A stretch of DNA of 62,736 bases from Bacteroidales bacterium (GCA_024401395.1 JAKSLD010000021.1:1-62736); one strand, 5' to 3'; positions 43,270-52,934 are shown, counted from the first letter of the stretch. Program-made: numbers and translations. The notes: generated by a model from the letters alone, not told the origin.

Positions 43270-45753
43270 ATGACTAGACTTGTCTTAGCTATATATCAAT
43301 TCTTCAGATCACATAAGATTGTAATGTGGTCGATTTTGTTGGTATCTACAGCCGTGCTGGCTGTATTCGGTTCCAGAGTTGAGTATGAAGAAGATATTTC
43401 AAGCCTTCTGCCAAAGACCAATAACTCGAATGAGAAGCTTGCCTTTGCTAATTTGCGAGTAAAGGACAAGATATTTGTACTTCTTACATCCAGTAATGAT
43501 GAGCAGCTTGATTCTGATTATCTTGCTGAGCTTTCGGATGAGTTTGCGGAAGGGTTGCTAGAGAAAGATGGGGATGATGGTCGTATCCGAGACATTCTGT
43601 ATCAAATAGATGAGACTATTTTGATGGATGCCATGGGATATATTGCAGATAATTTCCCATGCTATGTACAAGAGTCTGATTATGAGCTTATAGATGAGTT
43701 GCTGACAGAAGAGAGCATCAATGAGCAGATGAAAAAGAATATGGAACTGCTCAATAGTTCTGCTGGTGCGCTCATGAAAGATATTGTCAAGATTGACCCT
43801 ATTGGAATGAAGTCGATCTTGGTTGACCGCCTCAAAGACGTCAAAGACGGTCTAGGCAGCAATCAGGTGATCATATCCAGTCATCTATTTACACCTGATT
43901 CAACAACAGCGTTGATGTATATCTCTCCTAATTTCAAGTCGTTTGACTCGAAAAGCGGAAGGCAGCTGGTGGACCTTATAGAAACTCACATTCAAGAATT
44001 TGAGTCGTCCAACCCGGATGTAAAGGTATATTTCCATGGTTCGCCTGTTCAAAGTGTATATAATTCAAAGCAGGTTAAGAAAGATTTGGCGCTTACAGTT
44101 ACAATCTCTCTTATTATCTGTTTGATTATCATAGGATTCTGTTTCAAGAATAAATCGACACTCTTGCTTATAGTTCTACCTATACTTTGGGGAGCATTAT
44201 TCTCGTTAGCATTGATGTATCTAATCAAAGGTACGATGTCATTGCTGGCGTTAGGTATTGGAGCTATTGTTCTTGGGGTAGCCTTGAGTTACTGTCTGCA
44301 TGTTGTTACACATTACAAATATGTCAGCACACCAGAGAGAGTAATCCAAGAGCAGACAAAGCCTGTATTCCTTGGCTGTTTGACAACGATCGGTTCTTTC
44401 TTGGGATTGATGTTTACACAATCTGCACTGCTTCAAGATTTTGGACTATTTGCAAGTTTTGCGCTTATAGGTACTACATTTTTCAGTCTGATATTCCTGC
44501 CACATTTCTTTAATCCACAAAGAAACAGGAAGTCGCAGAAGGCATTTGTTGCTTTAGAGAAGTTCAATTCGCATCCATTTGAGAAGCACACCTGGTTGAT
44601 AATTCTCATTGTGGTAATCAGCTGTGTATGTTTCTATACCCAAAAATGGGTGACTTTTGATGCAAACCTAGCTAATGTCGGCTATAATGATCCTAAGGTA
44701 ATGGATTCAAAGAATCTTCTAGCCGAGAAAACACAGCCTGGGTATGTCACTACATATTATGCTTCGGCATCCAATGACCTTGACAGTGCATTGTTGTTAA
44801 GCAGACAGGTTGCTTCTGCCATGGACAGTCTGAAAGAAGCAGGATTGGTTAAGGGGTACAGTAAGGCGGCTACACTTTTCTTGACAGAAGAAGAGCAGCA
44901 GGCAAATCTTGATGCTTGGACAGAGTATTGGGATGAGGAAAAGATAGAGAAAGTTATGGGTATGGTAACCCGTGCTGGTGCGAAAGTAGGGCTCAAGTCA
45001 TCATTTTTCTATCAGTTCCAGTCGATGTTGGAGGCTGAAAGCATTGAGCCACAGTCGCTTTATGAAGCAGATATTATTCCAGAAGGTCTTTTGGCTAATA
45101 TGATAGAGCATACGGATGGTGTATACATGGTATTTACTCCAGCGCAGATGACTACAGCCAACCAGAAGGCAGTGGGAGAGAAGATAGCCGCTATAAAAGA
45201 TTGTGTTGTGGTAGATCCTATGTTCTACGCGACCAATATGGTTGAGACTATCAATGCAGATTTCCAGATAGCGTTGAACATCTCAATGGCATTTGTATTC
45301 CTAGTACTTCTTCTGTCATTCAGGAATATTGTACTAAGTATACTTGCTTTTATCCCGATGATGCTAAGTTGGTATATTGTACTTGGTGTTATGGGAATGT
45401 TAGATTTACAGTTTAACCTGATAAATATTGTTATATCCACATTTATATTCGGTATAGGTGTTGACTACAGTATATTTGTTATGGACGGACTGTTGAGTAG
45501 GGCAAAGAGTGAAAGTGATCCAAAATTGCTTATATACCATAAGACAGCGATATTCTTCTCGGCAGTTGTGCTGATTATATTTACAGGTTCGCTATTGTTG
45601 GCAACCCACCCAGCTATTAAGTCTATCGGTCTTGCTACTATTATAGGTATGACGTCGGCAGTTGTGCTGGCATATACATTACAGCCATTCTTGTTCCATC
45701 AGCTTGTTAAGTTTATGCTGAAGAAAGGTTGGACTGCAAAGTGGTTGAAATAA
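43270..45753 (+). CDS. MMPL/RND-superfamily exporter
   Basis: 827 residues with the RND duplication: helix 1 at about 18-36, periplasmic domain to about 270, five helices to about 415, a central cytoplasmic break, a second single helix (about 438-456), second periplasmic domain and five more helices (about 655-810). This size and layout match the MMPL-type RND permeases that move lipids or hydrophobic molecules (similar to exporters of aryl polyene and mycolate clusters). Membrane-embedded acidic residues occur in IGAIVLGVALSYCLHV and FGIGVDYSIFVMDG. Its partner is perhaps the ACP gene upstream; the next gene begins 10 bp later. Confidence 0.85.
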   Translation: MTRLVLAIYQFFRSHKIVMWSILLVSTAVLAVFGSRVEYEEDISSLLPKTNNSNEKLAFANLRVKDKIFVLLTSSNDEQLDSDYLAELSDEFAEGLLEKDGDDGRIRDILYQIDETILMDAMGYIADNFPCYVQESDYELIDELLTEESINEQMKKNMELLNSSAGALMKDIVKIDPIGMKSILVDRLKDVKDGLGSNQVIISSHLFTPDSTTALMYISPNFKSFDSKSGRQLVDLIETHIQEFESSNPDVKVYFHGSPVQSVYNSKQVKKDLALTVTISLIICLIIIGFCFKNKSTLLLIVLPILWGALFSLALMYLIKGTMSLLALGIGAIVLGVALSYCLHVVTHYKYVSTPERVIQEQTKPVFLGCLTTIGSFLGLMFTQSALLQDFGLFASFALIGTTFFSLIFLPHFFNPQRNRKSQKAFVALEKFNSHPFEKHTWLIILIVVISCVCFYTQKWVTFDANLANVGYNDPKVMDSKNLLAEKTQPGYVTTYYASASNDLDSALLLSRQVASAMDSLKEAGLVKGYSKAATLFLTEEEQQANLDAWTEYWDEEKIEKVMGMVTRAGAKVGLKSSFFYQFQSMLEAESIEPQSLYEADIIPEGLLANMIEHTDGVYMVFTPAQMTTANQKAVGEKIAAIKDCVVVDPMFYATNMVETINADFQIALNISMAFVFLVLLLSFRNIVLSILAFIPMMLSWYIVLGVMGMLDLQFNLINIVISTFIFGIGVDYSIFVMDGLLSRAKSESDPKLLIYHKTAIFFSAVVLIIFTGSLLLATHPAIKSIGLATIIGMTSAVVLAYTLQPFLFHQLVKFMLKKGWTAKWLK

Positions 45754-45763
45754 TTGTATAGGC

Positions 45764-46615
45764 ATGGCAGAAAAAGCAGGTCATAATGAACAATGTTCAT
45801 TGTCTTCCAATGCTCAGAAAAAAGAGCGGAAAGAATGGACGGTTATGAACCTGTTTGTTCAAGCCTATAGGAATTTTCCGACTATAGCAGACATCAAGAA
45901 GAGCGAGCGACCAGATTTTATTGTAGATACTCCGAAAAAGCGAATTGGGGTGGAGGTTACAGAGCTCAAGTATGACAGAGATGACAGTGAGTTCAATATG
46001 AGGGCTCACGAAGATTTCCTCAACCAGTTGATGGATATAGCTCTTGAGAAATATCAGAGAGCAGTGCAAGATTCGATGTTGCCCCTTGTTGTAGATGTGC
46101 AATTTTCGGACAGGATATCTCCATTAGTAGCTACGGCCAACAATAAAGAGGCAGAGAAGGCCGATTTGATTCGCACGGGGTTGGCAGAAGAGATAGCGGT
46201 GATAGTTGCTGATAATATGCCGATGGCAACTGGTAAGCAATATATCGTTGATAGGACTTCCAAATATGGAGACCAGAGGCTGCCGATGTTGGTTGAGAGG
46301 ATATTGATAACCAATGTATCAGGGTTGTTGAAAGATCATTTATGGTTTGCCAGTATTTCCACGAGAGTAAAGCCATTGTCCATCGAGAGTGTTGTTCAGA
46401 GGATAAAAGATAAAGATCAGAAGCTGTCAGGGTATGCGACAGATTGTGATGAGCAGTGGTTGCTGATAGTACAGAACAGTTTTCTGATGTCGGCCCATTA
46501 TGATCCAGTAGCAGCGAATAAGGCGTTGCGGCATAGGTATCCTACGAGATTTGACAGAGTGCTAGTCTTTGAGAGATCCCAGGCTAAAGTTTCAGAGTTG
46601 AAAATTTTGAAGTAA
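45764..46615 (+). CDS. PD-(D/E)XK nuclease-like protein of unknown function
   Basis: 283 residues, soluble. RPDFIVDTPKKRIGVEVTEL (47-66) has the spacing of a PD-(D/E)XK core: Asp in PDF, then Glu in VEVTEL, with Thr where a Lys usually sits. A following helix and a DVQFSDR strand fit the fold loosely. Whether it cuts nucleic acid is open because the Lys is not evident. It starts 10 bp after the MMPL exporter gene, an unlikely functional partner. An ATG at 45846 (MNLFVQAYRNF) is a possible later start, which would remove a charged linker. Confidence 0.6.
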   Translation: MAEKAGHNEQCSLSSNAQKKERKEWTVMNLFVQAYRNFPTIADIKKSERPDFIVDTPKKRIGVEVTELKYDRDDSEFNMRAHEDFLNQLMDIALEKYQRAVQDSMLPLVVDVQFSDRISPLVATANNKEAEKADLIRTGLAEEIAVIVADNMPMATGKQYIVDRTSKYGDQRLPMLVERILITNVSGLLKDHLWFASISTRVKPLSIESVVQRIKDKDQKLSGYATDCDEQWLLIVQNSFLMSAHYDPVAANKALRHRYPTRFDRVLVFERSQAKVSELKILK

Positions 46616-46641
46616 TCGTATCAGTATATAGATTTTTAAGT

Positions 46642-46649
46642 TATATTTG
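46642..46649 (+). promoter_or_regulatory. -7 box before the Hpt gene
   Basis: TATATTTG fits TAnnTTTG, 37 bp before the ATG at 46687. Confidence 0.55.
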
Positions 46650-46686
46650 CACTTGTCTAACTGATAATAAGGTCAATAAGTAGCCT

Positions 46687-47037
46687 ATGGTCGTTGACTT
46701 GACATATTTGCAGCATGCAACTGATGGCGATAAAGAGCTTATAGCACAGCTAGTTGATCTGTTTAGAGAGCAAATTGTTGAGTTCTCTACAGAGATGAAT
46801 GAGTCAATAGCTGGGAATGAAGCTGAGCGACTACGAAGGGTAGCGCATAAAGCCAAAGGAAGTATTTCTGCATTAGGAATGACAGCTGTTCGTGCTCTTC
46901 TTCAGGAGATTGAGGATGAATGTACTGGAAAAGCTAGTATTCGTGATGTGACAGAAATGCGCAAAAAGGTTGATATATTTGTGTCGAATTGCAAGCAAGC
47001 AGAGGTAGAGTTGTTGGATTATTTGAAAGTTGGATAA
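46687..47037 (+). CDS. Hpt-domain phosphotransfer protein
   Basis: 116 residues, all helical. The phospho-acceptor is His54 in RVAHKAKGSISALGM, the Hpt signature HxxKG. Hpt proteins pass phosphate between receivers of a relay. It is paired with a STAS gene 39 bp downstream. The nearest receiver is the PAS-HisKA-REC protein at 40302, so the three may form one relay with an outside kinase. Confidence 0.88.
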   Translation: MVVDLTYLQHATDGDKELIAQLVDLFREQIVEFSTEMNESIAGNEAERLRRVAHKAKGSISALGMTAVRALLQEIEDECTGKASIRDVTEMRKKVDIFVSNCKQAEVELLDYLKVG

Positions 47038-47076
47038 AAGGATATAAGGATTAAGGTAAATAAAATACTAATAAGT

Positions 47077-47385
47077 ATGATAGAAGTAAATCGTACACCT
47101 GAAGAGATTGTAATTACAGTAGCTGGCACAAACAGAGTAACTGTAACAAATGCAGGAGAGCTTAAGACTGCGGTTGTAGATTGTCTCTCAAAGGACAAGG
47201 GTAATGTGCTTCTTGATCTAGGTGAAGTAAAATATATCGACAGTACAGGTATATCTGTATTGATATCTGGTGTTAAGGCTGCTCGCGAGAACAACTTGCG
47301 TTTTGAGCTAGTAAACGTTCAAGAGGAAGTTTTGAAGCTAATGCGCCTTATGAAGATAGATAAGATTATTGACATTCGCGCATAA
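47077..47385 (+). CDS. STAS-domain anti-sigma factor antagonist-like protein
   Basis: 102 residues: a complete STAS fold with the SpoIIAA-type signature VLLDLGEVKYIDSTGISVLI. Ser56 (in DSTG) or Ser60 is the likely phosphorylation site. Such proteins release a sigma factor or switch a partner when unphosphorylated. No serine kinase (RsbW type) gene is visible here. It is 39 bp after the Hpt gene and the two probably form an operon. Confidence 0.9.
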   Translation: MIEVNRTPEEIVITVAGTNRVTVTNAGELKTAVVDCLSKDKGNVLLDLGEVKYIDSTGISVLISGVKAARENNLRFELVNVQEEVLKLMRLMKIDKIIDIRA

Positions 47386-47490
47386 GCGGGACCGAGAAAT
47401 CAGGACTTTCTGGTATTGCTTTTTGTTAAGGGAGATATAAGGGAGATATAAGGGAAGTATAAGAGAAAGTCCTTGTTGCTCGCAGTTTTT

Positions 47491-48828
47491 TTATTTTTGC
47501 GATAATCTATCTTGCCAGCGTTTGTCCTCAAGAAGGAGGTCGGCGTCGGGCAATTCCATAGGAGGGATTACCCCATCCATAATGAGTCTAACCACCGTGG
47601 CTAATTCTGGTCCGCGGTGGTTTCCTGTATTCATAAGTATTACGTAGTTGACATTGTTAGGGTGTCTGGCGATCATAGCCGTTGTTGCGGCGAGGGTGCC
47701 ACTTCTGTACCAAGTGCTATCGCCCTTAGTGCTGCGCCAGCCCAAAGGGTCAAATCCCAAATCGTGGTGAGTCATTTCATCTATAGCCTCTTTAGATAGG
47801 ATATCTTTCACGTCGTCAAACCCATCGATAGCGAGAGTAAGTTTCAGAAGGTCAGAAGCGCTAGCTACCCAACCACCAGCGGCTCCGAGAGTGTGAATAT
47901 CAGTACCACCATAGGCACGTCTAACCCATTCGATAGAATCATTATTGGTATAATCCATAGCGCAAGCTGCAGAATCAGCCTCGTAGTACAATACCTCGTA
48001 TGGGAGGGCTTCGTTTTTGAAAGAATATCCGATGTGCATATCATAGATGCCGAGAGGGGCGAGGATTTCAGACTTGACATAATCCTCATAAGGCATACCA
48101 GTTACTTTAGCGATAACCTCGCCCAAGATACCATATCCGAAGTTGCAGTATATTGATGCAGATCCAGGGTTAAAGTGCATACGTTTGCCGAGCATAAAGC
48201 GAATTATATCCTGCATAGATATTGGAAGTTTCTTGCCCATTTGGCGAGCTATAGAGTGAGGCATAAACATAGGGTCGCCCCATCTGGTAGTCCAACCTCC
48301 AGAATGGTTAAGAAGTTGGCGTACAGTTACGTCCGTTATACGTTTATCCTTATATGTAAGATATATTTCATCGTTAAGGATTCCGAGAATACCAAATACA
48401 CGTTGGTCAAGGGAGATTTTCCCCTGGTCGACCAGGTGCATGATAGCTACGGCAGTAACTAGCTTAGAAGCGCTTGCAATACGCATAGTGTTATAAGGCT
48501 CCATTTCGATGCTATCCTCGATGTTGCTGAAACCATAGCCCTTATTGTAGACGATCTTACCATTTTTGCTGATAGCCACCTGCATACCGCCACGTAAGTA
48601 TTCGCGGCGGAACAAACTACGCAGAGTTTTGTCGACCTTTTCCAAAGTAGTATCATTATCCGCATTCGTGATGTGGAAAGATGATGGGGCGGTATAGTCG
48701 ACAGCAGACAATTTCTCTATTTCCTGGCTATCTGTAGTAGCGTACAGGTAAACTGACTTAGAGCCATACCAAATAGCCAGGGTAAGGATAGCAGAAAGTG
48801 CAAAAAACAGTATGTATCTTTTTTTCAT
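47491..48828 (-). CDS. Serine beta-lactamase-like hydrolase (class C/EstB fold)
   Basis: 445 residues. A membrane anchor or signal lies at 5-22. The SxxK motif is SASK (119-122) and YxN is YCN (227-229), the class C/penicillin-binding arrangement; the third motif region is YRSGTLA. Members are esterases, D-aminopeptidases or cell-wall carboxypeptidases, and activity on beta-lactams cannot be assumed. It is the last gene of a minus-strand run, 2 bp after the MATE gene. Confidence 0.88.
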   Translation of the reverse strand: MKKRYILFFALSAILTLAIWYGSKSVYLYATTDSQEIEKLSAVDYTAPSSFHITNADNDTTLEKVDKTLRSLFRREYLRGGMQVAISKNGKIVYNKGYGFSNIEDSIEMEPYNTMRIASASKLVTAVAIMHLVDQGKISLDQRVFGILGILNDEIYLTYKDKRITDVTVRQLLNHSGGWTTRWGDPMFMPHSIARQMGKKLPISMQDIIRFMLGKRMHFNPGSASIYCNFGYGILGEVIAKVTGMPYEDYVKSEILAPLGIYDMHIGYSFKNEALPYEVLYYEADSAACAMDYTNNDSIEWVRRAYGGTDIHTLGAAGGWVASASDLLKLTLAIDGFDDVKDILSKEAIDEMTHHDLGFDPLGWRSTKGDSTWYRSGTLAATTAMIARHPNNVNYVILMNTGNHRGPELATVVRLIMDGVIPPMELPDADLLLEDKRWQDRLSQK

Positions 48829-48830
48829 TA

Positions 48831-50153
48831 TTATTTTATTCTCAATGTGCCATCGCGGAACTTCTTATTCCAGCGGTGAAGCATAACCCAACCACGGATG
48901 TTCTCATCAGAAGCAAAGGCAATCCATACACCTGCGAGTCCAAGACCCAGAGATATACCGAGTACCCAAGACATGCCAGTTGCGACGCCCCATACAGATA
49001 TTGCGCCGAAGGCCACTGGGAATACATAATCGCCAGCAGCGCGAAGAGCGCCTATGACAATCATATTTAGGGCACGGCCGATACCGAGTATGATATCAAT
49101 CCAAAGGGCTACGCATACCATAGCTATGACCTCGGGGTTATCTGTAAACAGTTCGATGAACCAAGGACAGAAGCTAGCGAGGATTATGCCTATAGTAACA
49201 GATACCTGTATGGCGCGTTTAGAACAATACAAGCATAATTTGTGTCCGGCATTAATATGTCCCTCCCCGACGAGATAGCCAACCATAATAGTGCAGCTTT
49301 GAGCCACGGCGAAGGTGAACAAGTAGCTCATAAGAGCTATGTTCACAACATAAGTGCGGGCGATAAGAGCCTCGTTGCTAATAAGATTGATGAAATAAGT
49401 TACGGTTACCTGAGAGAGGTCGTAAGACAACATTTCCCCAGCACCAGGAAGACCGATATTCAAGATTTCCTTAAGTCGATTCCAACGGAATGGTAGGGCA
49501 TCGCTCAAGTGGAGATCTGGGATAACAATCTTTTTGAGGGAAATTATTACGATAGAGAAAGAAACTATACGCGAGAATACGGTACTAATTGCTGCGCCCT
49601 CTACTCCGAGAGCAGGGAAAGGACCATGTCCGAAAATCAACATATAGTTGCCTATTATATTAACCACGTTGACAATCATTATGGCAACCATAGGGAATTT
49701 TGGACGTTGGAGGCTGCGAAGGATGGCAGAAACAGTCAGAGAGAGAGCCTGTACCCAAGCAAAGCCTCCGACGATTCGCATATAGTTGATAGCGTATTCG
49801 CGTAATTCCGGGCGAAGACCCATAATATCTATGATTTCAGGGGCGAAAAGAGTTAGGCAGCCACTCATACATAGAGAGAATACGAAATTAAAGACAAGAG
49901 ATACGCCAATGATTTCCTTCACGTTATTATGCTGGCGCATACCGAGGTATCTAGAGCAGAGTACGCTAGTACCCGTAGTAACCACGCCAAAGAGGAGAAA
50001 GACCATATTCATAAGCTGGTTTACGACACCGACAGCGCCCACGGCATAGTCGGAATATGAGCCCAGCATGAAAATATCGCCCATTCCAAGGAGCATGATC
50101 AGAGATGTCTCAATGAAAATCGGCCACGTCAGGTGAAATAAACGGTCTCTCAT
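48831..50153 (-). CDS. MATE-family efflux transporter
   Basis: 440 residues, twelve membrane helices. The two-fold MATE layout is clear: FIETSLIMLLGMGDIFMLG at the start, GLPGAGEMLSYDLSQV at the start of the second half. MATE proteins export cationic drugs or other small molecules using Na+ or H+. It overlaps nothing, but the hydrolase gene starts 2 bp after its stop, so both are co-transcribed. Confidence 0.92.
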   Translation of the reverse strand: MRDRLFHLTWPIFIETSLIMLLGMGDIFMLGSYSDYAVGAVGVVNQLMNMVFLLFGVVTTGTSVLCSRYLGMRQHNNVKEIIGVSLVFNFVFSLCMSGCLTLFAPEIIDIMGLRPELREYAINYMRIVGGFAWVQALSLTVSAILRSLQRPKFPMVAIMIVNVVNIIGNYMLIFGHGPFPALGVEGAAISTVFSRIVSFSIVIISLKKIVIPDLHLSDALPFRWNRLKEILNIGLPGAGEMLSYDLSQVTVTYFINLISNEALIARTYVVNIALMSYLFTFAVAQSCTIMVGYLVGEGHINAGHKLCLYCSKRAIQVSVTIGIILASFCPWFIELFTDNPEVIAMVCVALWIDIILGIGRALNMIVIGALRAAGDYVFPVAFGAISVWGVATGMSWVLGISLGLGLAGVWIAFASDENIRGWVMLHRWNKKFRDGTLRIK

Positions 50154-50191
50154 TGGTAGTAATTATCGGCTTAGTAAGGTTGGGAAACAGA

Positions 50192-51190
50192 TTAAGAATC
50201 AAGTAACTGTTGGAAACGGTCCAATATGTTATCCTTGATATCAGTAAGAGTACTTTTGATATCTGTTATTGCTTGTGGTATATCAGTATTGATGAATCCC
50301 TGAGAATATTCAGGGGAAGGAACTATGACCTTCAATGCCTGAGGGATGATGCTAATTTTAGCGTGAGGAGCGAATTCGACAGGTTCGCCATCTACATGAC
50401 CGAAGATAGGCTCAGGGTTATTGAGTTCCACCGTCTTTGCCTTGATTACTTCATCATATTTGTTACGCTCTATAGTCTGGTTGAATAGAGAGAACAAGAG
50501 CGAAGGGACGGCATAGTTAGGAAATTCGCTAACCACGCATACGTCGATGAGTCCGTCATCCAAGGATGCAGTAGGGGCTATGCGGATATTATTACCCCAC
50601 TGAGCAGAATTTGCGAAAGAGACGAGGAAAGCCTTGCGGTTATAATTCTGTTCGTCTATTTCGAGGTAGTATTTTTTAGTTTGGTACTTTGGGTACTCTC
50701 GTGCGATGAGTCGCATATATTGGATAGGGCCACGTATTTTTGATTTAGCAAAAATGTGGCTGATATAAGCATCGAAGCCGATACCCGCTACGTTGAGAGA
50801 GTAAAAGTCCTGAATCCGCATAACATCGATAGTGCGAGAGTAGCCCTCCTGGATAACTTCCAGGGCAGATGTTATCTTGCTAGGGATGTTTAGTTCACGA
50901 GATAAGCCATTACCAGAACCGGCAGGAATGATTCCCAAGGCTGTTTTAGAGCCAACTAAGCCACTACCTATTTCATTAACGGTGCCATCTCCACCTACGG
51001 CAACGATGATATCAACACGATCACGATACTCCTTGGCCAATTCAAGGGCGTGTCCGTGGTGCTCTGTCAGGATAATCTGTTGAGTTGCGTCCTCTCCGAG
51101 ATTTTTCCAGCTTTCGCGTATTGTGTGTATTATCTGTCTTTTCTTGCCCACACCAGAGTGAGGGTTGACTATATACACTATTTTTTTCAT
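50192..51190 (-). CDS. Diacylglycerol-kinase-family lipid kinase
   Basis: 332 residues. The catalytic domain has GGDGTVNEIGSGL (66-78) and, further on, LGIIPAGSGNGLSREL, the signature of DgkB/YegS-type kinases. A C-terminal beta domain contains DDGLIDVCVV and HVDGEPVEF. It phosphorylates a lipid such as diacylglycerol or a sphingoid base; Bacteroidales contain both kinds of substrate. It lies 38 bp upstream of the MATE gene on the same strand. Confidence 0.9.
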   Translation of the reverse strand: MKKIVYIVNPHSGVGKKRQIIHTIRESWKNLGEDATQQIILTEHHGHALELAKEYRDRVDIIVAVGGDGTVNEIGSGLVGSKTALGIIPAGSGNGLSRELNIPSKITSALEVIQEGYSRTIDVMRIQDFYSLNVAGIGFDAYISHIFAKSKIRGPIQYMRLIAREYPKYQTKKYYLEIDEQNYNRKAFLVSFANSAQWGNNIRIAPTASLDDGLIDVCVVSEFPNYAVPSLLFSLFNQTIERNKYDEVIKAKTVELNNPEPIFGHVDGEPVEFAPHAKISIIPQALKVIVPSPEYSQGFINTDIPQAITDIKSTLTDIKDNILDRFQQLLDS

Positions 51191-51219
51191 CTTATGTTAG
51201 TCGTTGTTGTCTTGAGAGC

Positions 51220-52197
51220 TTAGCGCAGTATGAGAGTCGTACCCTTTGATGGTTTGTCGTCAGGTGCGAGATTATTGCGTTTAGCCAATCTATTGAGCTT
51301 TATTCCGTATTTCTGAGATATAGACCAGAGAGTCTCTCCATCTTTCACAATATGAGAAGGGCAATCCTTGTGGGCGCGGTTACGTTTTGTGCCCAAGTAG
51401 ATATATTTCATTGAACTCAGGTCCTCGTTGCCGGTCAGGTCGTTATACTTCCAAATGTCACTTACGAGGAGATGGAACTCAATGGCTATACGTTCAACTG
51501 TGTCGCCATCCTTGAGTCGGATATAGCGGACGCCATTATTATATGCAGTCTCGTGTTTGCCGAGAGGGTCTATTTCAAATTTGAAAGAAGCATCGCTCTT
51601 GACAGTTGGAGTTGTATTCTTTGTTGGAGTTACAGTATCAGTCTCTTTTGATGCAGTGTCAGTATTTGGTTTAGGGTTCTTGATGTCGTAATCATACTGA
51701 TGCAAGTCGAGATCCTCTATGATGTCAATAAGTTTTTGTGCGTAAGAAGGGTCGGTAGCGTAGCCAGCAGATTTAAGACCTGTAGCCCATCCCTTGTAGT
51801 CGGTAGACTTAAGGGTGAAGAGACTTTGGTATCTGCTTTTTGTCACTAGGAAATAAGTATGGTCGCGGTAGGATTCAGCCACTTCGTTATAGCTACGGAA
51901 GCACTCCTGTTCCTGGTCGTCATCGTGGTAAATTTTTTCACCAGTCCAATCTGAGTGGCATTTGATTCCGAAATGGTTTTTGGCGTTGACAGCTAGTTCG
52001 CCGTTGCCACAATCGCTTTCCAAGATACCTTGAGCCAGTGTTATGCTGGCAGGGATACCACTAGTCTGCATTTCTGCGATTGCGAGGTTTTTGTATTTGT
52101 TGACATAGTCCTGACGTGATAGTCTGCCCTGGCTGAAAGATAGGGTAGAAGTTATGATGCACGACAAGATAATGGTATATACTCGCTTCAGGTTCAT
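51220..52197 (-). CDS. Exported GH73 glucosaminidase with two LysM domains
   Basis: 325 residues, signal peptide to about residue 23. The glucosaminidase domain (28-165) has catalytic Glu60 in GILESDCGNGE, then NHFGIKCHSDWTG and the FRSYNEVAESYRDHTYFL region. A Thr/Lys/Pro-rich linker leads to two LysM domains (about 225-273 and 281-325) that bind peptidoglycan. It cleaves glycan strands during growth or division. It is the first of a minus-strand run with the lipid kinase. Confidence 0.93.
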   Translation of the reverse strand: MNLKRVYTIILSCIITSTLSFSQGRLSRQDYVNKYKNLAIAEMQTSGIPASITLAQGILESDCGNGELAVNAKNHFGIKCHSDWTGEKIYHDDDQEQECFRSYNEVAESYRDHTYFLVTKSRYQSLFTLKSTDYKGWATGLKSAGYATDPSYAQKLIDIIEDLDLHQYDYDIKNPKPNTDTASKETDTVTPTKNTTPTVKSDASFKFEIDPLGKHETAYNNGVRYIRLKDGDTVERIAIEFHLLVSDIWKYNDLTGNEDLSSMKYIYLGTKRNRAHKDCPSHIVKDGETLWSISQKYGIKLNRLAKRNNLAPDDKPSKGTTLILR

Positions 52198-52217
52198 GTT
52201 ATCTTATAGAATATGTG

Positions 52218-52225
52218 CAAAGATA
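52218..52225 (-). promoter_or_regulatory. -7 box of the GH73/LysM gene
   Basis: Minus-strand TATCTTTG (plus caaagata), 21 bp before the ATG at 52197. Confidence 0.55.
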
Positions 52226-52252
52226 GTGATAATTGCCTTACAAAAAAAAGAA

Positions 52253-52282
52253 AAGAGGATGCATCTTACGACACATCCTCTA
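52253..52282 (-). terminator. Terminator of the 52305-52934 gene
   Basis: The minus-strand stem agaggatgtgt/atgcatcctct is followed by ttttctttttttt. Confidence 0.82.
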
Positions 52283-52304
52283 TAGTATTTAGGATAGGAG
52301 AAAA

Positions 52305-52934
52305 TTACTCCCAGTTACCTGCGTTGTTGTTAGCCTCGTCGAGTGCACCAACCTTAAGACCTGGGTATCTGAAGAGCTGCTTAGCCTCGTCGTCGAGGTT
52401 GATACGATACTGCTCCTCGAGACCCTGGAGGAATACCTTGTTAGGAACCTTAGCCTCGAATACAGGGATTACGAGCTTAGAGCTTGTAGCTGTGATTGTA
52501 CCAGCACCCATCTCGAACTTAGCACCATTTGTGAAAGGTACGTATGGGATAGAATCAGGATCGATAGTCTTGCAAAGAGAATCCTTAACTGATACATAGA
52601 TAGTATCACGCTTGATGATACCTCTCTTAAGAGCTTCCTTCTCTGTCATACCTGCATTAAGCATTGAGTCAGTGAGGCTACCCTCATTCTTTGTAATCTT
52701 GTATACGCCAGTCTTTACGAAAGTGACAAGAGTATCGAAGCTACCAGTGTAGCGCTCGTTTGTAGCCTTGAAAGCTACCTGAGCCTCGCGGATAAGCTTA
52801 AGTCTCTCAACAACAGCAGCTTTACGCTGATCGTACTTTTCCTGGAAAATGATAGGCTCCTGAACGCTCTGATATACCAACCAACCGAGGCCGATAATTA
52901 CAAACAGGAGGATAATCTGAAGTGCGGTTTTCAT
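52305..52934 (-). CDS. Membrane-anchored protein of unknown function
   Basis: The frame is open to 52976, but the ATG at 52934 (MKTALQIILLFVIIGLGWLV) gives the natural start and a 209-residue product. One N-terminal helix (4-22) is followed by a charged helix (YDQRKAAVVERLKLIREAQVAFK), a plan that recalls minor pseudopilins, and a soluble beta-rich domain. Homologues occur in Bacteroidota but I know of no function. It lies just downstream of yidC on the same strand but has its own promoter. Confidence 0.78.
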   Translation of the reverse strand: MKTALQIILLFVIIGLGWLVYQSVQEPIIFQEKYDQRKAAVVERLKLIREAQVAFKATNERYTGSFDTLVTFVKTGVYKITKNEGSLTDSMLNAGMTEKEALKRGIIKRDTIYVSVKDSLCKTIDPDSIPYVPFTNGAKFEMGAGTITATSSKLVIPVFEAKVPNKVFLQGLEEQYRINLDDEAKQLFRYPGLKVGALDEANNNAGNWE

